Assembly (NCBI GenBank): GCA_964344215.1
Contig: CAYFMP010000040.1
Coordinates: 1 to 33,792 of the forward strand
Direction of reading: 5' to 3'
Length of the DNA: 33,792 nucleotides
Source of the DNA: CAYFMP01 sp964344215
Lineage (GTDB): Bacteria; Pseudomonadota; Alphaproteobacteria; Rhodospirillales; Casp-alpha2
The position numbers and the translations under genes were made by a program. Each line of letters opens with the position of its first letter. Position 1 is the first letter of the stretch. Of the stretch, positions 15,541 through 23,351 are shown piece by piece. The notes beneath the pieces were generated by a model that saw nothing but the letters and a program-made list of their open reading frames with translations, was not told the DNA's origin and did not search any database.

Positions 15541-15996
15541 TACGCCGCCGTAGGCGACCTCCTTGCAGATCTTGACGAAGGCGCGTTTGGAGATCGGCCC
15601 GCCGTCGGCCCGTCCGACAATGTCGAGGATCGCCTGATAGAGGTCGGGCGCCTGCTCGACCAGTTCCGACAACCGCCACGGGAACCGCTCGAAGGCGTCC
15701 CGCGCCATCACCATCGCCGCCCGCACATCGTCCTCCGTCCCGCCGTCGGCGGCGCCGTCGAGCAATCGGGCGATCTCTTCGGCGATGGCCAAGAGCGCCG
15801 CCTTCGACCAGCAGGTGGCGGCGAGGCGGTCGTTGAAGCGCATCAGCAGCGTCTCGGCGTCGTCGCCGAGGGCATCGAGGATGTCGAACTTGTCGGTGAC
15901 GCCGCCGGCATACAGCCCATAGACCCGAACCAGCACCGGATGCAGGTTGGTTCCGGCGCAGCTGGCGTTGTTGGGGCAATCGTCGCACGCGCGCAC
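15538..15996 (-). CDS. Uncharacterised Cys-motif protein
   Basis: This is a 152-residue protein that I place at the GTG at 15996, because GGAGG lies 6 nt upstream. The frame stays open far beyond this but would run antisense through the tRNA gene, so longer starts are rejected. The N-terminus carries C4-x2-C7-x5-C13, a possible metal or Fe-S site, and another Cys lies in an ATCWSK segment near 62. The rest looks helical and acidic, with a DDVRAAMVMARDAFERFPW stretch near 90-107 and a basic ISKRAFVKICKE tail segment. I do not recognise the family. It ends in the TAG formed by the last bases of the double-hairpin repeat. Confidence 0.6.
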   Translation of the reverse strand: MRACDDCPNNASCAGTNLHPVLVRVYGLYAGGVTDKFDILDALGDDAETLLMRFNDRLAATCWSKAALLAIAEEIARLLDGAADGGTEDDVRAAMVMARDAFERFPWRLSELVEQAPDLYQAILDIVGRADGGPISKRAFVKICKEVAYGGV

Positions 15997-16160
15997 TTGG
16001 CGCCTCCGTCGGCAATGGCGGGGTCCGACAAAGGTGGGGTGCGGCGGCGGCGGAATCAACAGCCCGGCGCTCGATCCGGCCGATGCGCCGGCAGGCAGGC
16101 GAGGCTTGCGCCCCCCGGGCCGAAGGGCGTAAGTTGCGCCCGACCAAACGATTCCTCGGG

Positions 16161-16237
<77 letters not shown>

Positions 16238-16397
16238 ATCTTTTCAGAATGTTGGATGCCGTTCGGGTCTCTGCTCAGAGGCACCGGGGCCTTCACCGGG
16301 CACCCACGGCGGAAATCTTGGGGTGACGTTTCGTTCGCCATGAGCCACCCCTTGTTTCTGAAGTGGTCCCGGAAAATCGGAAAGGATGCCAGGTCTT

Positions 16398-17186
16398 CTA
16401 ACCCTTGGCGTACCAGCCGTTGTCGACATAGAGCGCGTTGCCGGTGATGAAGCTGGCCTCGTCTGAAGCCAGGAACACGACTGCGGCGGCGACCTCTTCC
16501 GGCTCGCAGATTCGGCCCTGGGCTTCGGCCAACGCGCCGTCTTCCCATTCCTGGCCGGCAGCATCCAGTTCTTCGATCTCGCGCAGGCCGTGCGCCGTCT
16601 TGACGAAACCGGGGCATACGGCATTGCAGCGAATTCCTTGGTCCCGGTATTCAACGGAGATCGTGCGCGCCAGTTGCAGGACCGCGCCCTTGGTCATGCA
16701 ATAGAGGGATTCGAGTGCATATCCGAGTTCCGAGGCGATCGATCCTGTAATAACGATCGAGCCGCCGCCGTTGTCGCTCATCTCCTTCACCGCGCGGCGG
16801 CAGACCAGGAAAGCGGAGCGCACGTTGATGTCCATCAGGCGATCGTAATCAGCCTCGGTCGATTCATGCAGCGGCTTCACCGTGATGGTGCCGGCGTGAT
16901 TGAACAGAATGTCGTAGGAACCGACGGTTTCGGCGATCCGGTCGAAGGCGGCATCGACCTGAGCGGCGTCGGAGACATCGGTTTCGATGAATTGAGCGGC
17001 GCCGCCGATCTCCTCGATCATACGAACCGTCTCCTCGCCAGCCTCTTTCTGGATATCAAGAATGGAGACGCCGGCGCCTTCGTCGGCGAACGCCAGCGCG
17101 GTCGCCCGTCCCATCCCGGCGGCGCCGCCGGTAATGACGGCTTTCTTTCCGGCCAATCGGCCAAGCTCTTTGGTGTCGTCGGACAT
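16398..17186 (-). CDS. Short-chain dehydrogenase/reductase
   Basis: This classical SDR has 262 residues. The cofactor loop is TGGAAGMG at 19-26, and D44 at the end of the second strand suggests NAD(H) preference. The catalytic set is N121, S149, Y162 and K166. The usual NNAG structural motif is changed to FNHAG near 95-99, and a similar change occurs in the second SDR at 22440-23201. The C-terminal ASFITGNALYVDNGW segment is typical of the family. It probably oxidises a secondary alcohol made or imported by this locus. It lies 34 bp downstream of the LuxR-type gene on the same strand, with GGGGAG upstream of the ATG. The substrate is unknown. Confidence 0.9.
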   Translation of the reverse strand: MSDDTKELGRLAGKKAVITGGAAGMGRATALAFADEGAGVSILDIQKEAGEETVRMIEEIGGAAQFIETDVSDAAQVDAAFDRIAETVGSYDILFNHAGTITVKPLHESTEADYDRLMDINVRSAFLVCRRAVKEMSDNGGGSIVITGSIASELGYALESLYCMTKGAVLQLARTISVEYRDQGIRCNAVCPGFVKTAHGLREIEELDAAGQEWEDGALAEAQGRICEPEEVAAAVVFLASDEASFITGNALYVDNGWYAKG

Positions 17187-17220
17187 GTCTTGAAGTCTCC
17201 CCGTAGTGGTTGTCGCCTTT

Positions 17221-18093
17221 TTAGGTCAGATCGGATTTATCGTGAATGTGCTCCGATCGCCGACCCGTCGTGATTCTCTTGAAGAAGATCGAAAACAGTT
17301 CTTGTTGCGAAGAAATCTGCAACTTCGCATAGACGTTTCGGCGGTGGATGCGCACCGTACCGACGGATATGCCGAGGTTCTTGGCGATGGAGTCGGAAGA
17401 ATGCCCTTCGAGAACCTGTGCGACGACTTGGGTCTCGCGAGGCGTAATGCGGTTGCTGAAGAGGGTGCTGACCGTTTCTTCGATCACCGAACGTTCCCCG
17501 TTAAGTTCGCCTGTCGCAGTATCGAGGTCGAATTTTTCCGGCACGTTCTGCCAGTGGCGTTGAGCGAGGCTGACGACGATCGGCACGACGGACTCCAGAA
17601 GCTTGAACTGCCGCGCTGAGAACCGCGAGCTCTCGCCTGAACGCATGAGCGAGATAACGACCGCCACGCCCCTGGAAAGGTAGAAGGTGTAGCAGATTTC
17701 CTCCGAAAGGCCGGTCTGAACGTAATAGGAGCGGTAGTATTCGCTTTGATAGAAGCGGTCGGGCGCAATATCGCGGAGACGATAAAGACCGGTGTCGACT
17801 TGGCGGGCGCAGGCCTTGAAGAAGGGATCGAGCAGATACGGTCCCTTCAGGTAGTCATCGACGAAAACGACCCGCTTTTTCTGCGAGAACGTATGAAAAA
17901 GACATAGCGGTTTTTCGCTCTGATAATAGGCGAAGACGACCGAGTAATCGAAGTCCGTGAGCGATTTGAGGGCGTCGATGAGAGCCTGCGGAAACGCCTC
18001 GTCGCCGATCGTATCGATGCACTTCCCAAGCAACCTCACCCATTGCGGGCTGCCCGCCTCGGCATTCTTGGTTCGTTTGGGAGGAGCAATCAC
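17221..18093 (-). CDS. LuxR-family transcriptional regulator
   Basis: The 290-residue protein has a C-terminal helix-turn-helix of the LuxR/FixJ type at about 215-275: ITPRETQVV, then EGHSSDSIAKNLGISVGTV and HRRNVYAKL. The first 180 residues form a sensory region rich in aromatic residues (for example FYQSEYYRSYYVQTG). I do not recognise it as a receiver domain and cannot confirm an acyl-homoserine-lactone pocket. The start codon appears to be GTG at 18093, with no strong ribosome site. It is divergent from the ABC importer operon and shares an AT-rich control region with repeated motifs. It is therefore the likely local regulator of the importer and both SDR genes. Confidence 0.85.
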   Translation of the reverse strand: MIAPPKRTKNAEAGSPQWVRLLGKCIDTIGDEAFPQALIDALKSLTDFDYSVVFAYYQSEKPLCLFHTFSQKKRVVFVDDYLKGPYLLDPFFKACARQVDTGLYRLRDIAPDRFYQSEYYRSYYVQTGLSEEICYTFYLSRGVAVVISLMRSGESSRFSARQFKLLESVVPIVVSLAQRHWQNVPEKFDLDTATGELNGERSVIEETVSTLFSNRITPRETQVVAQVLEGHSSDSIAKNLGISVGTVRIHRRNVYAKLQISSQQELFSIFFKRITTGRRSEHIHDKSDLT

Positions 18094-18127
18094 ATCGAGG
18101 GTTCCCTGTCGACGCTTCTATGCGATT

Positions 18128-18197
18128 GCATATACCTAATTTGATATATGCAATATATGGTATATGCCTTAAATTGACATAATGATATGCATATACC
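18128..18197. promoter_or_regulatory. Repeated GCATATACC motifs, candidate operators of the LuxR-type regulator
   Basis: GCATATACC occurs at 18128-18136 and 18189-18197, with an inverted copy, GGTATATGC, at 18159-18167. The first and the inverted copies make an inverted repeat with centres about 31 bp apart. A TTGACA lies at 18174-18179 on the plus strand, but no -10 at standard spacing was found. The whole 18094-18282 gap is strongly AT-rich. Confidence 0.5.
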
Positions 18198-18282
18198 CAA
18201 GTTGAATGGTAGTCCACTTAAATAGAAAAATCTAACAATAACATTGTGTTAGGTGGTATGCGCCATCAACGGGAGGAAGGCA

Positions 18283-19419
18283 TTGCCGACGCGACCCGAT
18301 AACCCGCAAGATGTCGATATCGAATTCCGGGAGGTCACCAAGCGTTTCGCGGACATTGTCGCGGTCGACGACGTGTCGCTCGCCATCCAGCGCGGCTCGT
18401 TTTTCAGCTTTCTCGGACCGTCGGGTTGCGGCAAGACGACTTCGCTACGCCTGATCGCCGGATTCGAGCAGCCGACCGCCGGCGACGTCATGATCGGCGG
18501 TCGATCGATGGTCGGCGTGCCTCCCTACAAGCGCCCGGTCAACATGGTCTTCCAGCACTACGCGCTGTTTCCTCACTTCACGGTGGCCGACAACATCGGT
18601 TACGGCCTACGCCAACAGAAGCCCCGCCTGGACAAGCGGGAAATCGCCAAGCGAGTAGGCGAAACCCTCGAACTGGTCCGACTCGAGAGCTACGAGCGGC
18701 GCCGCGTCTGGGAACTGTCCGGTGGCCAGCAGCAGCGGGTCGCCCTGGCCCGCGCCTTGATCAACCGACCGACGGTGCTCCTCCTCGACGAGCCGCTGGC
18801 GGCGCTCGACCGAAAACTGCGTCAGGAGATGCAGATCGAATTGCAGACCCTGCAACGCGATGTCGGCATCACTTTCGTACTGGTTACCCACGATCAGGAA
18901 GAAGCGCTCTCGATGAGCGATACGATCTGCATCATGCACGAAGGCCGAATCGTACAGATCGGCGATCCACGCGAACTCTACGACAATCCCATAAACCACT
19001 ATGTTGCGGACTTCGTCGGCAAATCGAATTTCTTCTCGGGCACCATTGCCGAGGCCAATGGGACCTCCGCCGTCCTGACCCTCGACACGGGGTTGAAACT
19101 GGGGGGGCGCATGCCGGAGGGCGGACGCGACCTGAGCCTCGGCGACAACGGCGCCATCGCCGTGCGGCCAGAGGTCGTGCTGATCGGGCGGCCGGGCTCC
19201 GAGGTCCTGGCGGAAGCCGACGTGCGCGTGCCGGCGCGTATCAAGAACCGAATCTTTCTTGGCGAGCAGACCGAGTATCTGGTCGCCGCCGAGGGCCTGG
19301 GCGACGTGCTGGTGATGTTGTCCAAGCACACTGAGACGATGACCGGCGGACTCGCCACCGGCGATGCCGTCGAGATCGGGTGGCGGACCGAATCCGCCCT
19401 AGCCCTGGAGAAAACGTAG
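18283..19419 (+). CDS. Polyamine-type ABC importer ATP-binding protein (PotA-like)
   Basis: This protein has 378 residues from a TTG start at 18283, chosen because GGGAGGAAGG lies just upstream. A GTG at 18253 lacks such a site. Walker A is GPSGCGKT at 45-52, the signature is LSGGQQQR, Walker B is VLLLDEPLAALD, and the switch His is in THDQEEA. The C-terminal part from about 250 is a TOBE-like regulatory domain, as in PotA and other spermidine/putrescine-family importers. It powers the importer formed with the binding protein and two permeases that follow on the same strand. The substrate could be a polyamine, an opine-like compound or another small cation; it is not fixed by the sequence. 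Confidence 0.9.
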   Translation: MPTRPDNPQDVDIEFREVTKRFADIVAVDDVSLAIQRGSFFSFLGPSGCGKTTSLRLIAGFEQPTAGDVMIGGRSMVGVPPYKRPVNMVFQHYALFPHFTVADNIGYGLRQQKPRLDKREIAKRVGETLELVRLESYERRRVWELSGGQQQRVALARALINRPTVLLLDEPLAALDRKLRQEMQIELQTLQRDVGITFVLVTHDQEEALSMSDTICIMHEGRIVQIGDPRELYDNPINHYVADFVGKSNFFSGTIAEANGTSAVLTLDTGLKLGGRMPEGGRDLSLGDNGAIAVRPEVVLIGRPGSEVLAEADVRVPARIKNRIFLGEQTEYLVAAEGLGDVLVMLSKHTETMTGGLATGDAVEIGWRTESALALEKT

Positions 19420-19492
19420 AACAGATGCCGACTGCCCGCCGGCAGAATGTTCAACAACGCTACTGCGGGTCAAATAACTAAGGAGGAACGAA

Positions 19493-20656
19493 ATGAGTAG
19501 GAACGACGATAACGCGCCAATCAGCGCCAAGAAGTTCATGGAGGAACTGCGCCGTTACGAGAAAGGTTCGGTTTCGCGACGGCACTTCCTTGGTGTCACC
19601 GGTCTCGGTGCGGCGACGGCGGTGATGGCATCCGCCATGCCAATGCTCGCCGGTTCGAAGAAAGCCTTCGCCGGTTCGATCGGCGACCGCGTCTCGCTCG
19701 CGACCTGGCCCAACTACTTCGATCAGGCCAACTTCGATCAATTCAAGAAAGACACCGGCGCCGAAGTTCAAGTCAGCGTCTTTGGCTCGAACGAGGAAAT
19801 GCTGGCCAAGCTGCAGGCCGGCGGCACCGGTTGGGACGTGTTTGTCCCCACCAACTACACCATCTCCACCTATGTCGAACTCGACCTGATCCAACCTCTC
19901 GATCTCTCGCGTTTGTCGAACTACGATGAAAAACATTTTATCAAGCGTTTTATCGAGCCCGGCGCGATCGGCGGCAAGACCTACGCCATGCCGAAGAACT
20001 GGGGCACCACCGGGTTCGTGTTGAACCGTAAAAAGGTCGCCAGTAACCCGACAACCTGGAAGGAGTTCTGGGACCTTACCAAGACATCCGCCAGCGGCCG
20101 GGTCATGGTTCACGACTACCAGTTGACGACCATCGGCAATGCGCTCAAATACTTCGGGTACTCGTTCAACTCGGTTGACCCGAAAGAGTTGGCCGATGCC
20201 GAGAAGCTGCTACTCGAGGTCAAGCCGCACCTGTTCGCCATCAACAGCGACTACCAGCCGGGCATGCGGTCGGGCGACGCCTGGATGTCGATCGCCTGGA
20301 CCGGCGACGGGCTGCAACTGCACCGCGACATTCCGGAGATCGACTACGTTCTCGGCAAGGAAGGCGGCGAACTGTGGAGCGACTTCTATGCCATTCCGAA
20401 AGGCGCACCGCACCTCGATGCAGCCTATGCCTTCATCAATTACATGATTGAACCGAAGGTCAACGCCAAGGAAGTCCACGCACACGGCTACCCCGTGCCG
20501 GACAACCGGACAACGGCGCTCCTGCCTAAGGAGATGACCGAGAACCCCATCATGTATCCCGCCCAGGAACTGCTGAACGCCCTCGAGTTTGGCGCGGCGG
20601 TGACCCTGACCGATCCGCTGCGGGCCGAGATCATGGCCCGGTTCAAGGCGGCCTGA
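19493..20656 (+). CDS. Extracellular solute-binding protein of the polyamine (PotD-like) family
   Basis: The protein has 387 residues and a strong AGGAGG ribosome site. The N-terminus is long: a charged region, then a twin-arginine motif SRRHFLG at 28-34, a hydrophobic stretch and a likely AFA cleavage near 60. This points to export in a folded state by Tat, common for this family in alphaproteobacteria. The mature part begins VSLATWPNYFD and includes GWDVFVPTNYT, YAMPKNWGTTG and an AIPKGAPHLDAAYAFINYM segment, all typical of PotD/PotF-like type 2 binding proteins. It captures the ligand in the periplasm and delivers it to the permeases encoded next. A 73-bp gap with a small hairpin separates it from the ATPase gene. 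Confidence 0.92.
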   Translation: MSRNDDNAPISAKKFMEELRRYEKGSVSRRHFLGVTGLGAATAVMASAMPMLAGSKKAFAGSIGDRVSLATWPNYFDQANFDQFKKDTGAEVQVSVFGSNEEMLAKLQAGGTGWDVFVPTNYTISTYVELDLIQPLDLSRLSNYDEKHFIKRFIEPGAIGGKTYAMPKNWGTTGFVLNRKKVASNPTTWKEFWDLTKTSASGRVMVHDYQLTTIGNALKYFGYSFNSVDPKELADAEKLLLEVKPHLFAINSDYQPGMRSGDAWMSIAWTGDGLQLHRDIPEIDYVLGKEGGELWSDFYAIPKGAPHLDAAYAFINYMIEPKVNAKEVHAHGYPVPDNRTTALLPKEMTENPIMYPAQELLNALEFGAAVTLTDPLRAEIMARFKAA

Positions 20657-20690
20657 GGCCGGTCTGGAATCGACGCGACGGTTGAGCGGC

Positions 20691-21563
20691 ATGGCGGCGA
20701 CGCAAACCACGGACGGACCCCGCAACCGGGTCACGGTAATGCTTCTGTTGCCGACGACGCTGTGGTTCCTGTTGTTGCTCGTCATGCCGCTCATCGTCAT
20801 CACCGTCTACAGCTTGGGTGAGAGAGCGCCGGCCGGCGGCTATCAGCCGGCCCTGACTTTGGCCCAGTACGCCAACCTGCCGGCTCGCCTGAAGGCCTTC
20901 ACCAACACCCTGACCTTGGCGCCACTGGGCACATTGCTCTGCCTGTTGATCGCCTATCCGCTGGCATACTTCCTGGCGGTGAAGGCTAAGCGACGGGTCA
21001 AGGCTTTCTTGTTGACGCTGGTCATTGTTCCGTTTTGGACCAGTTTCCTGATTCGCACCTACGCCTGGATTTACATTCTTGGCGGACGTGGCGTTCCACG
21101 ACTGCTCGAGATGATCGGCATCGAGGACCTGCGTCTGATCAACACCCCGAGCGCGGTGCTGATCGGCATCGTTTACGGCTATCTGCCGTTGATGGTGTTC
21201 CCCATATACGTCAGCCTGGAAAAACTCGACAAGAGCCTTCTCGAGGCGTCGAAAGATCTTGGCGCGAACCCGGTTCGCACGTTCTTCCAGGTAACCTTAC
21301 CGCTCTCGGCGCCCGGCCTGATTACCGGAGCGCTGTTGGTGTTCATCCTGTTGATGGGCGAGTACCTGATTCCGGCATTGCTCGGCGGCGGCAAGGTTTT
21401 CTTCGTCGGCAACGCGCTCGTCGATCTGTTCCTGCAATCGCGCAACTGGCCGTTCGGTTCAGCGGTGGCGCTGACCCTGGTCGGCATCATGCTGGCCGCG
21501 ATCACGCTCTACCTGTCGCTGCTTGGTCGGCAGCGCGGGCGCCGGGACGTGTCGATCCTTTAG
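20691..21563 (+). CDS. ABC importer permease (PotB-like)
   Basis: The protein has 290 residues from the ATG at 20691. A TTG at 20682 would add three residues, and neither has a strong ribosome site. It has about six membrane helices, the first at roughly 15-37. The conserved EAA loop, EASKDLGANPVRTFFQVTLP, lies about two-thirds along and would contact the ATPase. This is the first of two permeases typical of spermidine/putrescine-type importers and lies in the cytoplasmic membrane. It starts 34 bp after the binding-protein gene and ends 12 bp before the second permease, so all are probably in one operon. Confidence 0.92.
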   Translation: MAATQTTDGPRNRVTVMLLLPTTLWFLLLLVMPLIVITVYSLGERAPAGGYQPALTLAQYANLPARLKAFTNTLTLAPLGTLLCLLIAYPLAYFLAVKAKRRVKAFLLTLVIVPFWTSFLIRTYAWIYILGGRGVPRLLEMIGIEDLRLINTPSAVLIGIVYGYLPLMVFPIYVSLEKLDKSLLEASKDLGANPVRTFFQVTLPLSAPGLITGALLVFILLMGEYLIPALLGGGKVFFVGNALVDLFLQSRNWPFGSAVALTLVGIMLAAITLYLSLLGRQRGRRDVSIL

Positions 21564-21575
21564 GGGGGCGCCGCA

Positions 21576-22406
21576 ATGCAATACTATGCCGCTGCCGTCT
21601 ACTTGTTTCTGTATGCGCCGATCGCGCTGATCGTGTTGTTTAGCTTCAACGCCGGGCGCCATGCGGCATCCTTCGATTGCTGCGCGACCGTCTGGTACGG
21701 CCGCACCTTCAACAACACGTTTCTCATCGAGGCGCTCCTCAACAGCTTGATGATTGCCGGTACGACGGCCGTCCTGGCGACCCTGATGGGAACCATGGCG
21801 TCGTTGGCTCTGCAGCGGGTGCGCGGCACACTGCGACTGCTGTTTGACGCGCTGACCTATATCGCCATCATCATTCCGGGCATCGTCATCGGCATCGCCA
21901 CGCTGGTCGCCCTGGTCACCGCCTTCGATGTCATCAATCCATTGGTCGCCGAACTGTGGCCCGACGGAGAGGACGGTTCGCCGAGTCTCGGTCTCGGCTA
22001 TGGTTCCGTTATCGCTGCCCACACGTTGTTCACCATGGCACTGGTCATCGTCATCGTACGGGCGCGGATCGAGGGTATGGACCGCTCGCTGATCGAGGCT
22101 TCGGCAGACCTCTACGCGACGCCCTGGGCGACCTTCCGCCAGGTCACGCTGCCGCAGATTTTCCCTGCCGTGATGTCGGGGTTCTTGCTCAGTTTCACTT
22201 TCAGCTTCGATGACTTCATTATCGCGTTTTTCGTCGCCGGCTCGAAAACGACTTTGCCGATCTACGTGTTTTCGTCGATTCGCCGCGGCATTACGCCGGA
22301 AACCAACGTCATCGCGACGACCGTTCTAGCGGTTTCACTGACTCTGTTGATCACTGCGCAATTCCTGCTCCGAGAGCGCGCTCCCAAGACGTCGGGCGGC
22401 GGCTGA
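21576..22406 (+). CDS. ABC importer permease (PotC-like)
   Basis: This 276-residue second permease begins with a membrane helix at about 5-24. The EAA loop is EASADLYATPWATFRQVTLP near 180-199. A FSFDDFIIAFFVAG segment follows, typical of PotC/PotI-type permeases. A G-rich site lies upstream of the ATG. One insert, VAELWPDGEDGSPSLGLGYG near 127-146, is a hydrophilic loop between helices and is somewhat longer than usual. It pairs with the PotB-like subunit to form the translocation pore. The following SDR gene starts 33 bp later. Confidence 0.92.
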   Translation: MQYYAAAVYLFLYAPIALIVLFSFNAGRHAASFDCCATVWYGRTFNNTFLIEALLNSLMIAGTTAVLATLMGTMASLALQRVRGTLRLLFDALTYIAIIIPGIVIGIATLVALVTAFDVINPLVAELWPDGEDGSPSLGLGYGSVIAAHTLFTMALVIVIVRARIEGMDRSLIEASADLYATPWATFRQVTLPQIFPAVMSGFLLSFTFSFDDFIIAFFVAGSKTTLPIYVFSSIRRGITPETNVIATTVLAVSLTLLITAQFLLRERAPKTSGGG

Positions 22407-22439
22407 GCCGGCGCTGGCCAGACAGGAGGATATCAACGA

Positions 22440-23201
22440 ATGATACTCAAGGATCGCGTGGCCATCGTGACCGGCGCCGGTTCAGGCATCGGCCGTGGCG
22501 GTGCCGAGATCATGGCCCGTGAAGGTGCTCTTGTCATCGTCGCCGATTTGTCCCCGGAACGCTCCGAGGAAACGGTGGAGATCATTGCCAAGGCGGGCGG
22601 CCGGGCCGAGGCCAAGCCAACCGACGTCACCGACAACGATGCACTTGAACGTTTAGTCTCTGATACCCACGCCACGCACGGACGCATCGACATCCTGCAC
22701 AGCCATGCCGGCATTCAGGTCGAGGGCACGTTGGAGGAGGTTGCCGTGAAAGGGCTCGACGATTCCTACGGCCTCAACGTGCGGCCGCACTTCGTAGCGG
22801 CAAAGGCCGCCGTTCCGCACATGAAGGACCAAGGCGGCGGCTCCATCGTCAACACGTCGTCCAACTCCGGCGTCTTCCTCGACCGAGGTATGCTCGCCTA
22901 TATCACCACAAAAGCTGCTGTGATCATGATGACCAAGCAGATCGCGCTCGATTACGCGAAATACAACATCCGCTGCAACGCACTCTGCCCGGGTTGGGTC
23001 GATACGCCGTTCAACGAGCCCTACATCCGTCAAATGGGCGGCCGCGAGGCGATCGAAAGGTACGTCAGCGAGACCATACCCATGGGCCGCTGGGCGAGCA
23101 TCGAGGAGATTGCCGAATCGATCCTGTTTCTGGCTTCCGACCGCTCATCGTTCATGACCGGCCACGCGCTGGTCGTCGACGGCGGCGAGTGTATTGCCTA
23201 G
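22440..23201 (+). CDS. Short-chain dehydrogenase/reductase
   Basis: This classical SDR has 253 residues and a good AGGAGG site. The cofactor loop is TGAGSGIG at 11-18, and D36 after the second strand favours NAD(H). The catalytic residues are N113, S140 or S141, Y154 and K158. The NNAG motif is replaced by HSHAG near 87-91, echoing the change in the SDR at 16398-17186. It is the last gene of the importer operon, which suggests that it works on the imported compound or its breakdown product. The family alone does not tell the substrate. Confidence 0.9.
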   Translation: MILKDRVAIVTGAGSGIGRGGAEIMAREGALVIVADLSPERSEETVEIIAKAGGRAEAKPTDVTDNDALERLVSDTHATHGRIDILHSHAGIQVEGTLEEVAVKGLDDSYGLNVRPHFVAAKAAVPHMKDQGGGSIVNTSSNSGVFLDRGMLAYITTKAAVIMMTKQIALDYAKYNIRCNALCPGWVDTPFNEPYIRQMGGREAIERYVSETIPMGRWASIEEIAESILFLASDRSSFMTGHALVVDGGECIA

Positions 23202-23205
23202 TGTG

Positions 23206-23234
23206 ATGTCCGCTTTTCGCCCTATAGCGGACAT
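23206..23234. terminator. Stem-loop between convergent genes
   Basis: ATGTCCGCT (23206-23214) pairs exactly with AGCGGACAT (23226-23234) around an 11-nt loop. It begins 5 bp after the SDR stop codon and faces the fadE 3' end. There is no U-run after the stem on either strand, so a role as a terminator is probable by position only. Confidence 0.45.
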
Positions 23235-23351
23235 GCAGGTTGTGGGCGTTCGTCGTCTGCCGCCAGCCCGTAGCGGGGGTCTTGCGGCGGTTTTCGAAAC
23301 GGATCGGTTGCCGCGCCCCCCAATGCTGCCGGCGCCGCGGTCGCAACGAGT

